In this document: one piece after another, positions 29,524 to 43,656 of the stretch
How positions within the stretch are numbered: the stretch's first letter is position 1
How the letters are laid out: each line of letters begins with the position of its first letter
From: Yersinia aldovae ATCC 35236
GTDB taxonomy: Bacteria > Pseudomonadota > Gammaproteobacteria > Enterobacterales > Enterobacteriaceae
Assembly: GCF_000173735.1 (NCBI RefSeq)
Contig: NZ_ACCB01000001.1
Location: 207,547 to 271,546 of the forward strand
Length of the DNA: 64,000 nt
Reading direction: 5' to 3'
Position numbers and translations under genes: made by a program
The notes under the pieces: model-generated
What the model was told of the DNA's origin: nothing
What the model saw: only the letters and a program-made list of their open reading frames with translations
Databases searched by the model: none

Positions 29524-29850
29524 CCGTTACTGACCAGAACCCGCAATTGTTGTAATGAATTGAACGCGAAGGTATTGAGTCACGCAGGAGAGGGCATGTT
29601 CTTTATACACACTGGTTTTCAATGACGTCTATTGAGTCATCGGCCGGGATAGTTTTTGAAACCCTGATCGTGAAATTAGTGTAATATGTGCGGTCACGAA
29701 CCAGCGTGTGGTTTTTTTGCGCCGTTATCTGCGCGCCATGCTGCGTTCCAAAATGTATTACAATCAGTGAGTTTTGCTTGATTGTGAGCTTAACTTATTG
29801 ATTACAATATATAACACGACGCCTGTGAAGGCGACATTAGAGGTTGCTCA
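29524..29850 (+). other. Gene-free region before rluB
   Basis: About 330 bp hold no coding frame I can support. The last 100 bp are AT-rich and probably contain the rluB promoter. A small GCCTGTGAAGGC hairpin lies about 20 bp before the ATG. Nothing else stands out. Confidence 0.4.
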
Positions 29851-30900
29851 ATGAGCGAGAAGTCAGAAAGCCAACAGTTACCGAACGCAAAGCCACAAAG
29901 CCCTAAATCACAGGGCGACCGGGCTGTGGGTGATAAAACAAAAGTTGTGGGTGAAAAATTACAAAAAGTCTTGGCGCGAGCGGGTCACGGTTCACGTCGG
30001 GAAATCGAAACTATTATCCAGCAGGGCCGCGTCAGTGTAGATGGCAAAATATCTACACTGGGCGATCGTGTTGAGGTGACTCAGGCCACTAAAATCCGCC
30101 TGGATGGTCACCTTCTTTCTATTAAAGAGTCTGAAGAGACGGTTTGTCGCGTTTTGGCGTATTACAAACCGGAAGGCGAACTTTGTACCCGTAATGATCC
30201 TGAGGGGCGTCCAACAGTATTTGATCGTTTACCTAAACTGCGTGGTTCACGTTGGGTCGCGGTAGGTCGTTTGGATGTGAACACCTCGGGTTTATTACTG
30301 TTCACGACTGACGGTGAACTGGCTAACCGCCTGATGCACCCGAGCCGTGAAGTTGAGCGTGAATATGCCGTGCGCGTATTTGGCCTGATTGATGACGAAA
30401 AAATCAAACAGCTCAGCCGTGGTGTGCAATTGGAAGATGGCCCTGCGGCTTTTCGTACCATCAGTTTCCAGGGTGGCGAAGGGATTAACCAGTGGTATAA
30501 CGTCACATTGACCGAAGGGCGTAACCGTGAAGTTCGTCGTTTGTGGGAAGCGGTCGGCGTGCAGGTTAGCCGTTTGATTCGTGTGCGTTATGGCGATATC
30601 AATCTGCCAAAAGGTCTGCCTCGTGGCGGCTGGACTGAGCTGGATCTGAAAGCGACCAACTACTTGCGTCAATTAGTCGAAATGGATTCCGAAACCGTCA
30701 GTAAATTGCCGGTTGAGAAAGATCGCCGTCGGGTTAAAGCTAATCAAATCCGCCGTGCAGTCAAACGCCATACTGAAGTCGCGGGGCGTCAGGTTGCTGG
30801 CCGCCAGGGTTCAGCACGTAAAGGCTCAACTCGCCAAAACACAGGTAATGCAGCGCCGGCAGCCACTGCGGGTCGTCGCGGCACTAATAAGCGCGGATAA
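29851..30900 (+). CDS. rluB: 23S rRNA pseudouridine synthase RluB
   Basis: RluB forms pseudouridine at position 2605 of 23S rRNA (E. coli numbering). The 349-residue protein has an N-terminal S4 RNA-binding domain (about 35-85, [19 protein letters not shown]) and the catalytic domain with the aspartate in [34 protein letters not shown] is also present. The C-terminal 60 residues are basic and low complexity with repeated GRQ/GS motifs, typical of RluB tails. A hairpin follows. Confidence 0.94.
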   Translation: MSEKSESQQLPNAKPQSPKSQGDRAVGDKTKVVGEKLQKVLARAGHGSRREIETIIQQGRVSVDGKISTLGDRVEVTQATKIRLDGHLLSIKESEETVCRVLAYYKPEGELCTRNDPEGRPTVFDRLPKLRGSRWVAVGRLDVNTSGLLLFTTDGELANRLMHPSREVEREYAVRVFGLIDDEKIKQLSRGVQLEDGPAAFRTISFQGGEGINQWYNVTLTEGRNREVRRLWEAVGVQVSRLIRVRYGDINLPKGLPRGGWTELDLKATNYLRQLVEMDSETVSKLPVEKDRRRVKANQIRRAVKRHTEVAGRQVAGRQGSARKGSTRQNTGNAAPAATAGRRGTNKRG

Positions 30901-30950
30901 GCCATCGGGCTAACGCGTGATGAGTGCGCAGAGTCACCGCTCTCGACTTT

Positions 30951-30978
30951 ATTGCCGCAGTTTTGTGACTGCGGCAAT
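30951..30978. terminator. Terminator between rluB and btuR
   Basis: A perfect 10-bp stem ATTGCCGCAG / CTGCGGCAAT (30951-30960 and 30969-30978) lies between convergent genes and can act on either strand. Confidence 0.75.
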
Positions 30979-31015
30979 ATAACTTATCTAATGCCTCTAT
31001 CTCACCACACATCTT

Positions 31016-31606
31016 TTACCAATCAATACCTTGTTGGGCCTTAATCCCCGCATCAAAGGCATGTTTGACCGGGCGTAATTCGCTGACGGTATCGGCCATC
31101 TCCAGCAGGTCACGATGGCAACCACGGCCAGTAATAATGACGGTTTGATGAGCCGGGCGCTGCTTGAGCGCAGTGAGTACATCCTCCAGCGGCAGGTAGT
31201 CGTAAGCGACCATGTAGGTCAACTCATCCAATACCACTAAATCCAGTGTCGGGTCGGCCAGCATTCGCAAAGCGTGCAGCCAAACGCCCTGACAAGCCGC
31301 AGTATCGGTTTCTCTATTTTGGGTATTCCATGTGAAACCGGTTGCCATCACTTGAAATTCAACGCCATGCTGCTCAAGCAGATTCTTTTCGCCGTTCGGC
31401 CATTCACCTTTTATAAATTGTATCACGCCAGCGTTAAGGCCATGACCTACCGCGCGCGTAACCGTACCAAACGCCGCAGTCGTTTTACCTTTGCCGTTAC
31501 CGGTAAACACAATCAAAATACCGCGGATCTCTTGAGCGGCGGCAACCCGCGATTCAACCTTTTCTTTTATCTTTTGTTGGCGCTGCTGGTGTCGGTCTTC
31601 AGACAT
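31016..31606 (-). CDS. btuR: Corrinoid adenosyltransferase BtuR/CobO
   Basis: This enzyme transfers the adenosyl group of ATP to cob(I)alamin to make coenzyme B12. The ATG at 31606 gives 196 residues, the E. coli length. Further upstream in-frame starts overlap yciK and are unlikely. The P-loop GNGKGKTTAAFG lies near residue 36, with DLVVLDELTYM downstream. It follows yciK by 13 bp. Confidence 0.95.
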   Translation of the reverse strand: MSEDRHQQRQQKIKEKVESRVAAAQEIRGILIVFTGNGKGKTTAAFGTVTRAVGHGLNAGVIQFIKGEWPNGEKNLLEQHGVEFQVMATGFTWNTQNRETDTAACQGVWLHALRMLADPTLDLVVLDELTYMVAYDYLPLEDVLTALKQRPAHQTVIITGRGCHRDLLEMADTVSELRPVKHAFDAGIKAQQGIDW

Positions 31607-31619
31607 AATCATATCCCTT

Positions 31620-32381
31620 TTATTCGGCGGGGCCGGCTTTGCGGCCAGGTTGTGCATCGAAGCTAATACCGGTTTTTCTGCGGCTATCATCGCCCATCAG
31701 GTAAAGATACAACGGCATAATATCTGCCGGTGTTTTCAATTTATCGGAGGCTTCATTTGGAAAAGCACTGGCGCGCATCTGGGTGCGCGTGCCGCCCGGA
31801 TTGATACAATTAACCCGCAAATTACTCTGTTTATACTCTTCAGCCAATACCTGCATCATGCCTTCAGTGGCAAATTTAGATACCGCATACGCGCCCCAAC
31901 CAGAGCGCCCCTGCCGACCCACACTGGAACTGGTGAAAACCAGCGAGGCATCATGGGATTTCAGTAATAGTGGCAATAGCGCTTGAGTAAGCATGAAAGT
32001 TGCATTGACATTCACCTGCATCACCTGTTGCCACACGGCGATATTCTGCTCTGCCATTGGCACGATATAACCCAATAAACCGGCATTATGTAATACGCCA
32101 TCCAGACACGGAACCTGCGCGTTCAGTGTGTCAGCCAGTTGCTGGCAACTCAGTGATGTTGCATGTGACAAATCCAGTGGTAATACGATGGCGGCAGGCC
32201 CACCGGCATCCGATATCTGCTGTTGCACCGCAATCAACTTACTTTCAGTGCGACCAACTAAAATTAAACGGGCACCAAAACGGGCGTATGTCACTGCCGC
32301 TTCGCGCCCAATGCCATCACCTGCGCCAGTGACTAAAATAATGCGCTGATCAAGCAAGTCATGTTTAGGTTGGTAATGCAT
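31620..32381 (-). CDS. yciK: Short-chain dehydrogenase YciK
   Basis: This 253-residue SDR oxidoreductase has the nucleotide motif TGAGDGIGRE (about residue 19), NAG at HNAGLLG and the catalytic Ser, Tyr and Lys in SSSVGRQGRSGWGAYAVSK. The substrate is unknown. It forms an operon with btuR and diverges from sohB, as in E. coli. Confidence 0.93.
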   Translation of the reverse strand: MHYQPKHDLLDQRIILVTGAGDGIGREAAVTYARFGARLILVGRTESKLIAVQQQISDAGGPAAIVLPLDLSHATSLSCQQLADTLNAQVPCLDGVLHNAGLLGYIVPMAEQNIAVWQQVMQVNVNATFMLTQALLPLLLKSHDASLVFTSSSVGRQGRSGWGAYAVSKFATEGMMQVLAEEYKQSNLRVNCINPGGTRTQMRASAFPNEASDKLKTPADIMPLYLYLMGDDSRRKTGISFDAQPGRKAGPAE

Positions 32382-32553
32382 AATTATTCCTCTTACAGGC
32401 GGCGGGGATGTTACCCCGGCATACCGCGAAATCTCTTACATTCTTATATTTAAGCGAAACCAATGCAATTTTTCATTTGCGCAAGACGCCAGCCTGCGGG
32501 TTCGCTAGAATGCGGGTATCTCTCTAAAAACATATTAAAGAAAGGCGGTATTT

Positions 32554-33600
32554 GTGGAGTTAATTTCTCTGTATGGGCTGTTTCTGGCCAAAGTCGTGAC
32601 TATTGTGGTAGCGATTGGTGCGGTGGTGCTACTGATCGTCAGTCAAGGAATGAGAAAGCAGGGGCAGCGGGGAGAGTTGAATCTGGTTGATTTGGGCGAG
32701 CAATATAAGGAAATGCAGCGCGAAATGCGTCTGGCTCGGATGGGGTCTGCCGAGCAAAAAGCCTGGAGTAAAGAGTTTAAAAAACAGCAGAAATCCGATC
32801 AAAAACTGAAAAAACAGCGCGCTAAGGCCGGTGCCATCGCAGCGGTTAAACCTTGCCTCTACGTGATTGATTTTAAAGGAAGTATTGATGCGCATGAAGT
32901 GACTTCGCTACGCGAAGAGATTTCTGCGGTGCTGGCGGTGGCCACTGCGCAAGATGAAGTGTTGCTGAGACTGGAAAGTCCGGGCGGCGTGGTACACGGT
33001 TATGGCTTGGCGGCCTCGCAATTGGAACGTTTACGTCACAAAGGTATCCGTCTGACGGTTGCAGTAGATAAAGTGGCTGCCAGTGGCGGTTACATGATGG
33101 CTTGTGTGGCGGATCGCATAATCAGTGCGCCTTTTGCCATTATCGGTTCGATTGGTGTTGTGGCGCAGATCCCCAACTTTCACCGTTTACTGAAAAAGAA
33201 CGATATTGATGTTGAATTGCATACCGCCGGTGAATTTAAACGCACCCTGACTCTGTTTGGCGAAAATACCGAACAGGGGCGTGAAAAATTCCGCGAAGAC
33301 CTGAATGAAACCCATCTGTTATTCAAACAGTTCGTGCAGCAGCAGCGGCCTTCATTAGATATTGATGCGGTGGCGACAGGTGAGCATTGGTTTGGTACAC
33401 AAGCAAAAGAAAAAGGGCTGGTTGATGCCATTGGCACCAGCGATGATCTATTAATTGCAGAAATGGATAATCACGAGGTTATTGGTGTCCGTTATTCGCG
33501 TCGCAAACGCCTGATGGATCGTTTTACCGGTAGCGCAGCAGAAAGCGCCGATCGCCTGCTATTGCGCTGGTGGCAACGTGGTGAGAAACCCTTATTATAA
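32554..33600 (+). CDS. sohB: Inner-membrane peptidase SohB
   Basis: This S49-family peptidase is related to signal-peptide peptidase SppA. It has 348 residues with a GTG start after AAAGGCGG; the same start residue context (MELISLYGLFLAK) is used in E. coli. An N-terminal membrane anchor (about 8-30) precedes a charged linker and the protease domain. The predicted nucleophile is Ser177 in KVAASGGYMMAC and the Lys lies in GEFKRTLT. A multicopy role against DegP loss is known in E. coli. Confidence 0.93.
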   Translation: MELISLYGLFLAKVVTIVVAIGAVVLLIVSQGMRKQGQRGELNLVDLGEQYKEMQREMRLARMGSAEQKAWSKEFKKQQKSDQKLKKQRAKAGAIAAVKPCLYVIDFKGSIDAHEVTSLREEISAVLAVATAQDEVLLRLESPGGVVHGYGLAASQLERLRHKGIRLTVAVDKVAASGGYMMACVADRIISAPFAIIGSIGVVAQIPNFHRLLKKNDIDVELHTAGEFKRTLTLFGENTEQGREKFREDLNETHLLFKQFVQQQRPSLDIDAVATGEHWFGTQAKEKGLVDAIGTSDDLLIAEMDNHEVIGVRYSRRKRLMDRFTGSAAESADRLLLRWWQRGEKPLL

Positions 33601-33629
33601 GTTTATGAAACGATTTGGCTGAGTAACCA

Positions 33630-33650
33630 CAGGGGGCTTGCGGCCCCCTG
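33630..33650. terminator. Terminator after sohB
   Basis: CAGGGGGC / GCCCCCTG (33630-33637 and 33643-33650) forms a strong GC-rich stem between convergent sohB and yciN. Confidence 0.7.
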
Positions 33651-33719
33651 ATTCGCTTTATTAAATCAAACGTGACTCAACCGCAAAATAAGATGCGGCA
33701 AAATGAAAATAACCGGCAA

Positions 33720-33971
33720 TTAATCGACTAAATGATATTTTGCTGACAATACGTGAGCCAAATGTTTGAACATGTTAAATACCGCGGTTGTTTTTGTTGT
33801 TGGCAAGCCATCCCCATCCAGGAAGAACTCTCCGCGAAATACCAACACCGGGCCTTTTTGCTCAACCTCTGTCGCCAGCATACCGTGCAGATAATCTTCA
33901 TGCTGACGAATAATGTTATTGGCTTCCGCCAAGAGTTTATTACGTTCGATCGGCGTTGTGTTTGCGTTCAT
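33720..33971 (-). CDS. yciN: YciN family protein
   Basis: This 83-residue cytoplasmic protein is closely similar to E. coli YciN over its whole length, including [24 protein letters not shown] at the C-terminus. Its function is unknown. A ribosome-binding site GGAGATATA precedes the ATG. An antisense open frame over the same DNA is a shadow. Confidence 0.9.
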   Translation of the reverse strand: MNANTTPIERNKLLAEANNIIRQHEDYLHGMLATEVEQKGPVLVFRGEFFLDGDGLPTTKTTAVFNMFKHLAHVLSAKYHLVD

Positions 33972-34393
33972 TATATCTCCTCACCACAGTGAAATTTCTC
34001 AGACTATTGTACTGCGGGTTAGCATTTGTGCGCAAACCGGCTAAGGTTTATTCGTGCATTGGGTGGTTCCGTCGCCGTTATTGGATAAATTCGGATTCCG
34101 TGCTAATTAGGTTGCGTGTCGCTTTTTATCAGGTACAGTGTGGGATTTTAGACTATTAGGTGGAAGGTTTTGTTGGCGCTATTGAGCAGAGTTTACTGCT
34201 AAAGCTTTGGGCGCGAGCAAGCATTTTACAGGGTCGCCAGATTAGCGTCGGATTGCATTATTATGGCTCCGATCAAAAAAACAGGTTGATCTCCTGTGAA
34301 ACTACCGCAATATAAATAAAGAGATACAGAATGCCGCGGTATGGCAAGATAAAAACCTTCTTTTAGAAGAAATAATTTAGGTAAAAGGTAATT
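33972..34393 (+). other. Gene-free region upstream of topA
   Basis: About 420 bp carry no supported gene. The segment probably contains divergent promoters for yciN and topA. The E. coli topA promoters respond to supercoiling and sigma32, but I could not place individual -35/-10 pairs reliably. Confidence 0.4.
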
Positions 34394-37022
34394 ATGGGTA
34401 AAGCTCTCGTAATAGTTGAGTCCCCGGCAAAAGCCAAAACTATTAATAAATACTTAGGGAATGACTTTGTGGTTAAGTCCAGTGTCGGTCACATTCGTGA
34501 TTTGCCGACCAGTGGCTCAGCCAGTAAAAAGAGCGCTGACTCAACTGAAGATAAAGCCAAGAAAGCCGAGAAGCCCAAAGTAAAAGTGAAGAAAGACGAA
34601 AAGGTTGCTTTAGTGAACCGTATGGGCGTCGATCCTTATCATGGCTGGAAAGCGCAGTATGAAATTTTGCCTGGCAAAGAGAAAGTGGTTGCCGAGCTGA
34701 AGGCATTAGCCGAAAACGCTGACCACATCTATCTCGCAACCGACCTTGACCGCGAAGGAGAGGCAATTGCCTGGCATTTGCGGGAGGTGATTGGTGGTGA
34801 CGATAAGCGTTTTAGCCGAGTGGTGTTTAACGAAATCACGAAAAATGCTATCCAACAGGCATTTAATCAACCGGGTGAATTGAATATCAACCGGGTGAAT
34901 GCCCAGCAAGCCCGCCGCTTTATGGACCGGGTTGTGGGGTATATGGTTTCTCCGCTGCTGTGGAAAAAGATTGCCCGAGGCTTGTCTGCTGGACGCGTTC
35001 AGTCAGTGGCTGTGCGTTTGGTCGTCGATCGTGAACGAGACATTAAAGCGTTTGTCCCAGAAGAATACTGGGAGTTACATGCTGACCTGCTGGCAAAAGG
35101 TGACGTTCCTATACAAATGGAAGTTACCCATGCGCACAATAAGCCGTTTAAACCGGTTAACCGTGAGCAAACTCATGCCGCGCTGAAATTGCTGGAAAAT
35201 GCCCGCTATAACGTGCTGGATCGCGAAGATAAACCGACCAGCAGTAAGCCGGGTGCGCCGTTTATCACCTCTACCTTGCAGCAGGCGGCCAGTACTCGCC
35301 TGAGCTTTGGGGTGAAGAAAACCATGATGATGGCGCAGCGTTTGTATGAAGCGGGTCATATCACCTATATGCGTACCGATTCCACCAATTTAAGTCAGGA
35401 TGCACTGACGATGGTGCGCGGTTATATCGGTGATAACTTTGGTGACAAATACCTGCCATCCGCGCCGAATCAATACAGTAGCAAAGAGAATTCTCAGGAA
35501 GCCCATGAAGCTATCCGTCCGTCGGATGTGAGTGTGCTGGCGGAGCAGTTAAAAGATATGGAAGCCGATGCCCAGAAGCTGTATCAGCTTATTTGGCGTC
35601 AGTTCGTCGCGTGTCAGATGACACCGGCCAAGTACGACTCCACCACGTTGACAGTGCAAGCCGGTGATTTCCAACTGCGTGCCAAAGGCCGTACTTTGCG
35701 CTTTGATGGTTGGACCAAAGTGATGCCAGCACTGCGCAAAGGCGATGAAGATCGCACCTTGCCAGTGATTGACGTTGGCACTGATCTGGATTTGCAAAAA
35801 ACTGATCCCCAGCCAGCACTTTACCAAGCCGCCTGCACGTTACAGTGAAGCATCGCTGGTAAAAGAGCTGGAGAAACGCGGTATTGGCCGCCCGTCTACT
35901 TATGCATCGATCATTTCGACGATACAAGATCGTGGCTATGTCCGGGTTGAGAACCGCCGTTTCTATGCTGAAAAAATGGGTGAAATTGTAACCGACCGTC
36001 TGGAAGAGAACTTCCGCGAGTTGATGAACTACGATTTCACCGCACGTATGGAAAGTGGCCTGGATCAGGTTGCCAATAATCAGGCTGAATGGAAAACGGT
36101 ACTGGATGGCTTCTTCGCTGAGTTCAGTGAGCAGCTTGAAAAAGCAGAGAAAGATCCTGAAGAGGGCGGGATGCGCCCGAATCAGATGGTCATGACCAGT
36201 ATCGATTGCCCAACTTGTGGCCGTCAGATGGGGATACGCACGGCCAGTACCGGGGTGTTCCTGGGATGTTCCGGTTATGCGCTGCCCCCGAAAGAGCGCT
36301 GCAAAACCACCATCAATCTGGTGCCAGAAGCTGAGATTTTAAATATTCTGGAAGGCGATGATGCGGAAACCAACGCCTTGCGCGCCCGCCGTCGTTGCGA
36401 GAAGTGCGGTACTGCGATGGACAGTTATCTGATTGATAATCAGCGTAAATTGCATGTCTGTGGTAATAATCCGGCCTGTGATGGTTATGAAATCGAGCAG
36501 GGCGAGTTCCGAATTAAAGGGTATGAAGGCCCGATTGTTGAGTGCGAGAAATGTGGTTCTGAAATGCACCTGAAAATGGGGCGCTTTGGTAAGTACATGG
36601 GCTGTACCAACGACGAATGTAAGAATACCCGTAAAATCTTGCGCAGCGGCGAAGTTGCACCGCCGAAAGAAGACCCGGTTCCGTTGCCAGAATTGCCTTG
36701 TGATAAATCAGATGCCTATTTCGTGTTACGTGATGGGGCTGCGGGCGTGTTCCTGGCTGCTAACACCTTCCCTAAATCGCGTGAAACCCGCGCGCCAATG
36801 GTTGAGGAATTGGTTAGATTCAAAGATCGTTTGCCTGAGAAGTTACGCTACCTGGCTGATGCGCCAGTGGTAGACAATGAAGGCAATAAAACGATGGTTC
36901 GCTTTAGCCGCAAGACTAAACAGCAGTATGTTTCATCAGAGAAAGAGGGTAAGGCCACAGGATGGTCTGCATTCTATATCGATGGAAAATGGGTTGAAGC
37001 AAAAAAAGAAACGAAGAAATAA
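34394..37022 (+). pseudogene. topA: DNA topoisomerase I, frameshifted in this sequence
   Basis: Two overlapping frames encode a complete TopA of about 875 residues, which relaxes negative supercoils. Frame one (34394-35848) carries the TOPRIM domain ([20 protein letters not shown]) and the active-site Tyr325 in ITYMRTDST. It ends out of frame as ...[16 protein letters not shown]. Frame two resumes as [38 protein letters not shown] and carries three C-terminal Cys4 zinc-ribbon motifs. One A fewer in the A6 run ending at about 35803 restores the protein. TopA is normally required for growth, so a homopolymer sequencing error is the likeliest explanation. Confidence 0.88.
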
Positions 37023-37085
37023 GTTTCTCTCTTCGTCGGGCGCTAACATGGCCGTTGTCGGGGATACTGCTTAACAGCACAAGTG

Positions 37086-37113
37086 AAAACCAGTCTTAAT
37101 GGCTGGTTTTTTT
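37086..37113 (+). terminator. Terminator after topA
   Basis: AAAACCAG / CTGGTTTT (37086-37093 and 37103-37110) followed by TTT is a typical rho-independent terminator. Confidence 0.85.
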
Positions 37114-38402
<1,289 letters not shown>

Positions 38403-38443
38403 TTTTGTCATCTCGTCTGGGATGTTGCCGCTGACAAGACATG

Positions 38444-38480
38444 AAAGCACTGGAGATACTACTCTCTAGTGCTTTTTTTT
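38444..38480 (+). terminator. Terminator after cysB
   Basis: AAAGCACT / AGTGCTTT with inner GAGA / TCTC (38444-38474), followed by a T run, forms a clear rho-independent terminator. Confidence 0.85.
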
Positions 38481-38623
38481 ATGCTTGAAGGTTATTCAGT
38501 GTTTGTTCTGCACGCTTATCACTACCGCTCGCTTCTTCTTCAATTACAAACTCGTTTTTTTAAAGAAATTAATATATTTTTTTGTATTATTTAATTTAAT
38601 TTATTTTTAATAAAAGGTTTTTG

Positions 38624-39736
38624 ATGAGAATTTATAAGGCTCCTGTTATTACGAGGATCGCACCTCAGCAGACTCAACCTCCTGCTGTAGTAAACCGTGG
38701 TCAGTTTATTAATCATTGTGTAAAAATATCAAATAGCAAAGGAAATACACCATTTAATATTCGGGAGAAGTCGCCACAGCTAACGCAGAAATCAGAAAGC
38801 AGCGGCTTGAGGCTTCTGGATAAAAAACAGTTAGCACCTCCAGTTAAAGCCTATATATATGCACCATTCTTTAGTAAAGATACCGTGTTACATGCAATCG
38901 AGCTAAATGTTTCACGGGTACTGCAAGGTAAGGAACCCTATCCAATACTATCTGCTAATCCTGAAAAATTAATAAAAACAGGACTGAAAAATTATACTGA
39001 TGAAAATAAGAAGACATTAGCCAACGGAGCCGAGTATCAACGCCGATTTAGCGAAGTGTTGAACAAAGTATCAATAGAAGACGCGTTTAAATCATCGCCA
39101 CTTAAACTAAAAAGACTGGGGGAGTACTTGGCATTGAAAAATACTCCTATTATTTCTTTGGATAAAGCTAATCCTACATTACTAGAAAAAATTTACATTG
39201 TTGGACATGGGCGTGCGGGGAGTAATTTAATATATTCAGGGGAACATGGGCCTGATAGTTTTAAAAGTACAGATATGTTGGCAAATGAAATTAAAGGCTT
39301 AATTAGCCAGGTTCCTGGGCATAAAATCGATGTTCGAATGATGCAGTGTCATAGTGCTGACCGTGAAACTGTTTCAAAAATGGATAGTGCCGTGCTAAAT
39401 CAAGCTGCTATGAGTCTTAATGGTATAAAGCCTTTGGCACAATATATGAGTGATAGCCTGCATAAGAACGGAATAGATACTACAACTTATGGTTATCCAG
39501 GAATGGGAGTAAGCAGGTCACATAGACACTTGCATCATGTTAGAGCGCTAAAAAGTGAATTTGTCACTCATAAAGATAAATCGCTGTTATACCGCGCCAG
39601 TGAATTCCGCCGGGCCTTTACCTCAGAAACGAAGCAAACCTCGCCTATCAAGCTGGAAAACCCCAAAACATCGGTTGCAGGTAGTTACACTGCTGCAAAG
39701 ATATCGCCTGTGGATGTGGAATCTACGGATTTATAA
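38624..39736 (+). CDS. Unknown AT-rich accessory protein, possible clan CD cysteine peptidase
   Basis: I do not recognise a named family with confidence. The 370-residue protein starts at an ATG 6 bp after AAAGG. The first ~75 residues look disordered, with many Pro, Gln and Ser. The central part has KIYIVGHGRAGSNLIYSG (His195) and, about 47 residues later, KIDVRMMQCHSAD (Cys242). This resembles the strand-GHG and strand-Cys arrangement of C80/caspase-like peptidases (compare the GHG and GC motifs of MARTX CPD and clostridial toxins). No signal peptide or membrane helix is seen. It is more AT-rich than its neighbours, sits where E. coli has ymiA/yciX, and could be a secreted effector or toxin. 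Confidence 0.6.
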   Translation: MRIYKAPVITRIAPQQTQPPAVVNRGQFINHCVKISNSKGNTPFNIREKSPQLTQKSESSGLRLLDKKQLAPPVKAYIYAPFFSKDTVLHAIELNVSRVLQGKEPYPILSANPEKLIKTGLKNYTDENKKTLANGAEYQRRFSEVLNKVSIEDAFKSSPLKLKRLGEYLALKNTPIISLDKANPTLLEKIYIVGHGRAGSNLIYSGEHGPDSFKSTDMLANEIKGLISQVPGHKIDVRMMQCHSADRETVSKMDSAVLNQAAMSLNGIKPLAQYMSDSLHKNGIDTTTYGYPGMGVSRSHRHLHHVRALKSEFVTHKDKSLLYRASEFRRAFTSETKQTSPIKLENPKTSVAGSYTAAKISPVDVESTDL

Positions 39737-39929
39737 TACTCAACGCTCACGAACATAACGCTTCAACCATTTCCCCCGCTATTGATTTGCCAGTCGCGCA
39801 AATAGCCGTTTGTTGCATAAATGTTAACTTTGTTTGTGTTATATTTAATACAGACCTCATAATCTCAAGGGGATAGACCTGCTGAGATACCCACTAATTT
39901 AGAGCACCTATAACAACAATGGAGGCGCT

Positions 39930-42602
<2,673 letters not shown>

Positions 42603-42644
42603 CAACCGAAACTCTCGTTTTCGTGACGGTGTCACTTCTGTAGT

Positions 42645-42685
42645 AAACCAATAAAGGGGGGTAAGAAGCCACCTTTTATTGGTTT
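42645..42685. terminator. Terminator between acnA and ribA
   Basis: AAACCAATAAAGG / CCTTTTATTGGTTT (about 42645-42657 and 42672-42685, one bulge) lies between convergent genes and is followed by T residues on the acnA strand. Confidence 0.65.
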
Positions 42686-42702
42686 CTGCTGCCACCTATT
42701 GA

Positions 42703-43305
42703 TTATTCTGAGAGCAAATGGCCCATTTTTGCCGCTTTGGTTGCCATATACTGCGCATTCTTGGGGTTTTGCCCGACAATCAATGGCACGCGCTCTACAA
42801 TATTGATCCCAGCGTCAGAGAGGATCTCCACTTTGTTGGGGTTATTGGTTAGCAGACGCACGGCTTTAACACCTAACAATTTATAGATATCAGAGCACAG
42901 TGTGAAATCACGCTCATCGGCAGCAAAACCGAGCTGATTATTCGCTTCAACGGTGTCAGCCCCCAGATCTTGCAACGCGTAGGCGCGGATTTTATTCAAC
43001 AACCCAATGTTTCTGCCTTCCTGACGATGATAGATCAATACGCCACGGCCTTCTTCCGCAATGTGTGCGAGTGCGGCTTCTAACTGAAAACCACAGTCAC
43101 AACGCAGGCTAAACAATGCATCCCCGGTTAGGCATTCAGAATGAACCCGGGAAAGCACCGGTTTATCACCGCTAATATCACCAAATATCAAGGCCAAATG
43201 GTCATGCCCGGTAGCCAGTTCTTCAAAACCGACCATCAGGAAATCCCCCCACGGGGTAGGTAATTTGGCCTCTGCTACACGTTTTAGCTGCATCTTACTG
43301 TTCAT
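42703..43305 (-). CDS. ribA: GTP cyclohydrolase II
   Basis: RibA opens GTP to start riboflavin synthesis. It has 200 residues from the ATG at 43305; an ATG four codons in ([10 protein letters not shown]) corresponds to the E. coli start but has no visible ribosome-binding site. The zinc cysteines are in [18 protein letters not shown], and [11 protein letters not shown] forms the catalytic loop. It diverges from pgpB. Confidence 0.94.
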   Translation of the reverse strand: MNSKMQLKRVAEAKLPTPWGDFLMVGFEELATGHDHLALIFGDISGDKPVLSRVHSECLTGDALFSLRCDCGFQLEAALAHIAEEGRGVLIYHRQEGRNIGLLNKIRAYALQDLGADTVEANNQLGFAADERDFTLCSDIYKLLGVKAVRLLTNNPNKVEILSDAGINIVERVPLIVGQNPKNAQYMATKAAKMGHLLSE

Positions 43306-43656
43306 ATTATGACTTCAGACTCTTAAAGTATGTTGTCGAGCATCCTACTGTCGGATTCCCGCTTTAACCAGATGTATGGCCTCTTACTTGATACCGCTGG
43401 GGGCTTGCTAACGGCCCACAGTGCCAAATCCTTTGGCTCAATAAGGTTAAATAAAAAATTATCTACACTCATTATTAGCTATATTGCCATAACTTTTAAC
43501 GCACTGCTGTTCAACAAAGCATCAATAGCGAAAGAGAAAACCGCCAGTAGCTTAATATTGGCGATACAAGAAAAATTTATCTGTGTTATCAAACGGCTAG
43601 TATGGCTTATATTATTTAGTTATTGCTTTGAATTAAAAGAAAGAAAAGGATGCCAA
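43306..43656 (+). other. Intergenic region between ribA and pgpB
   Basis: About 350 bp separate the divergent genes. A frame open from 43330 runs into pgpB but would place about 109 unrelated residues before its first membrane helix, so it is not considered coding. AT-rich stretches near 43440-43620 probably hold the pgpB promoter. No specific site was defined. Confidence 0.45.

Noticed and set aside
33753..33992. Plus-strand open frame over yciN
   Set aside because: It is fully antisense to a well-conserved gene with no recognisable product.
43330..43656. Open frame extending pgpB upstream by 109 codons
   Set aside because: No similarity to PgpB, and the ATG at 43657 has a proper AAAGGA site and gives the family length.
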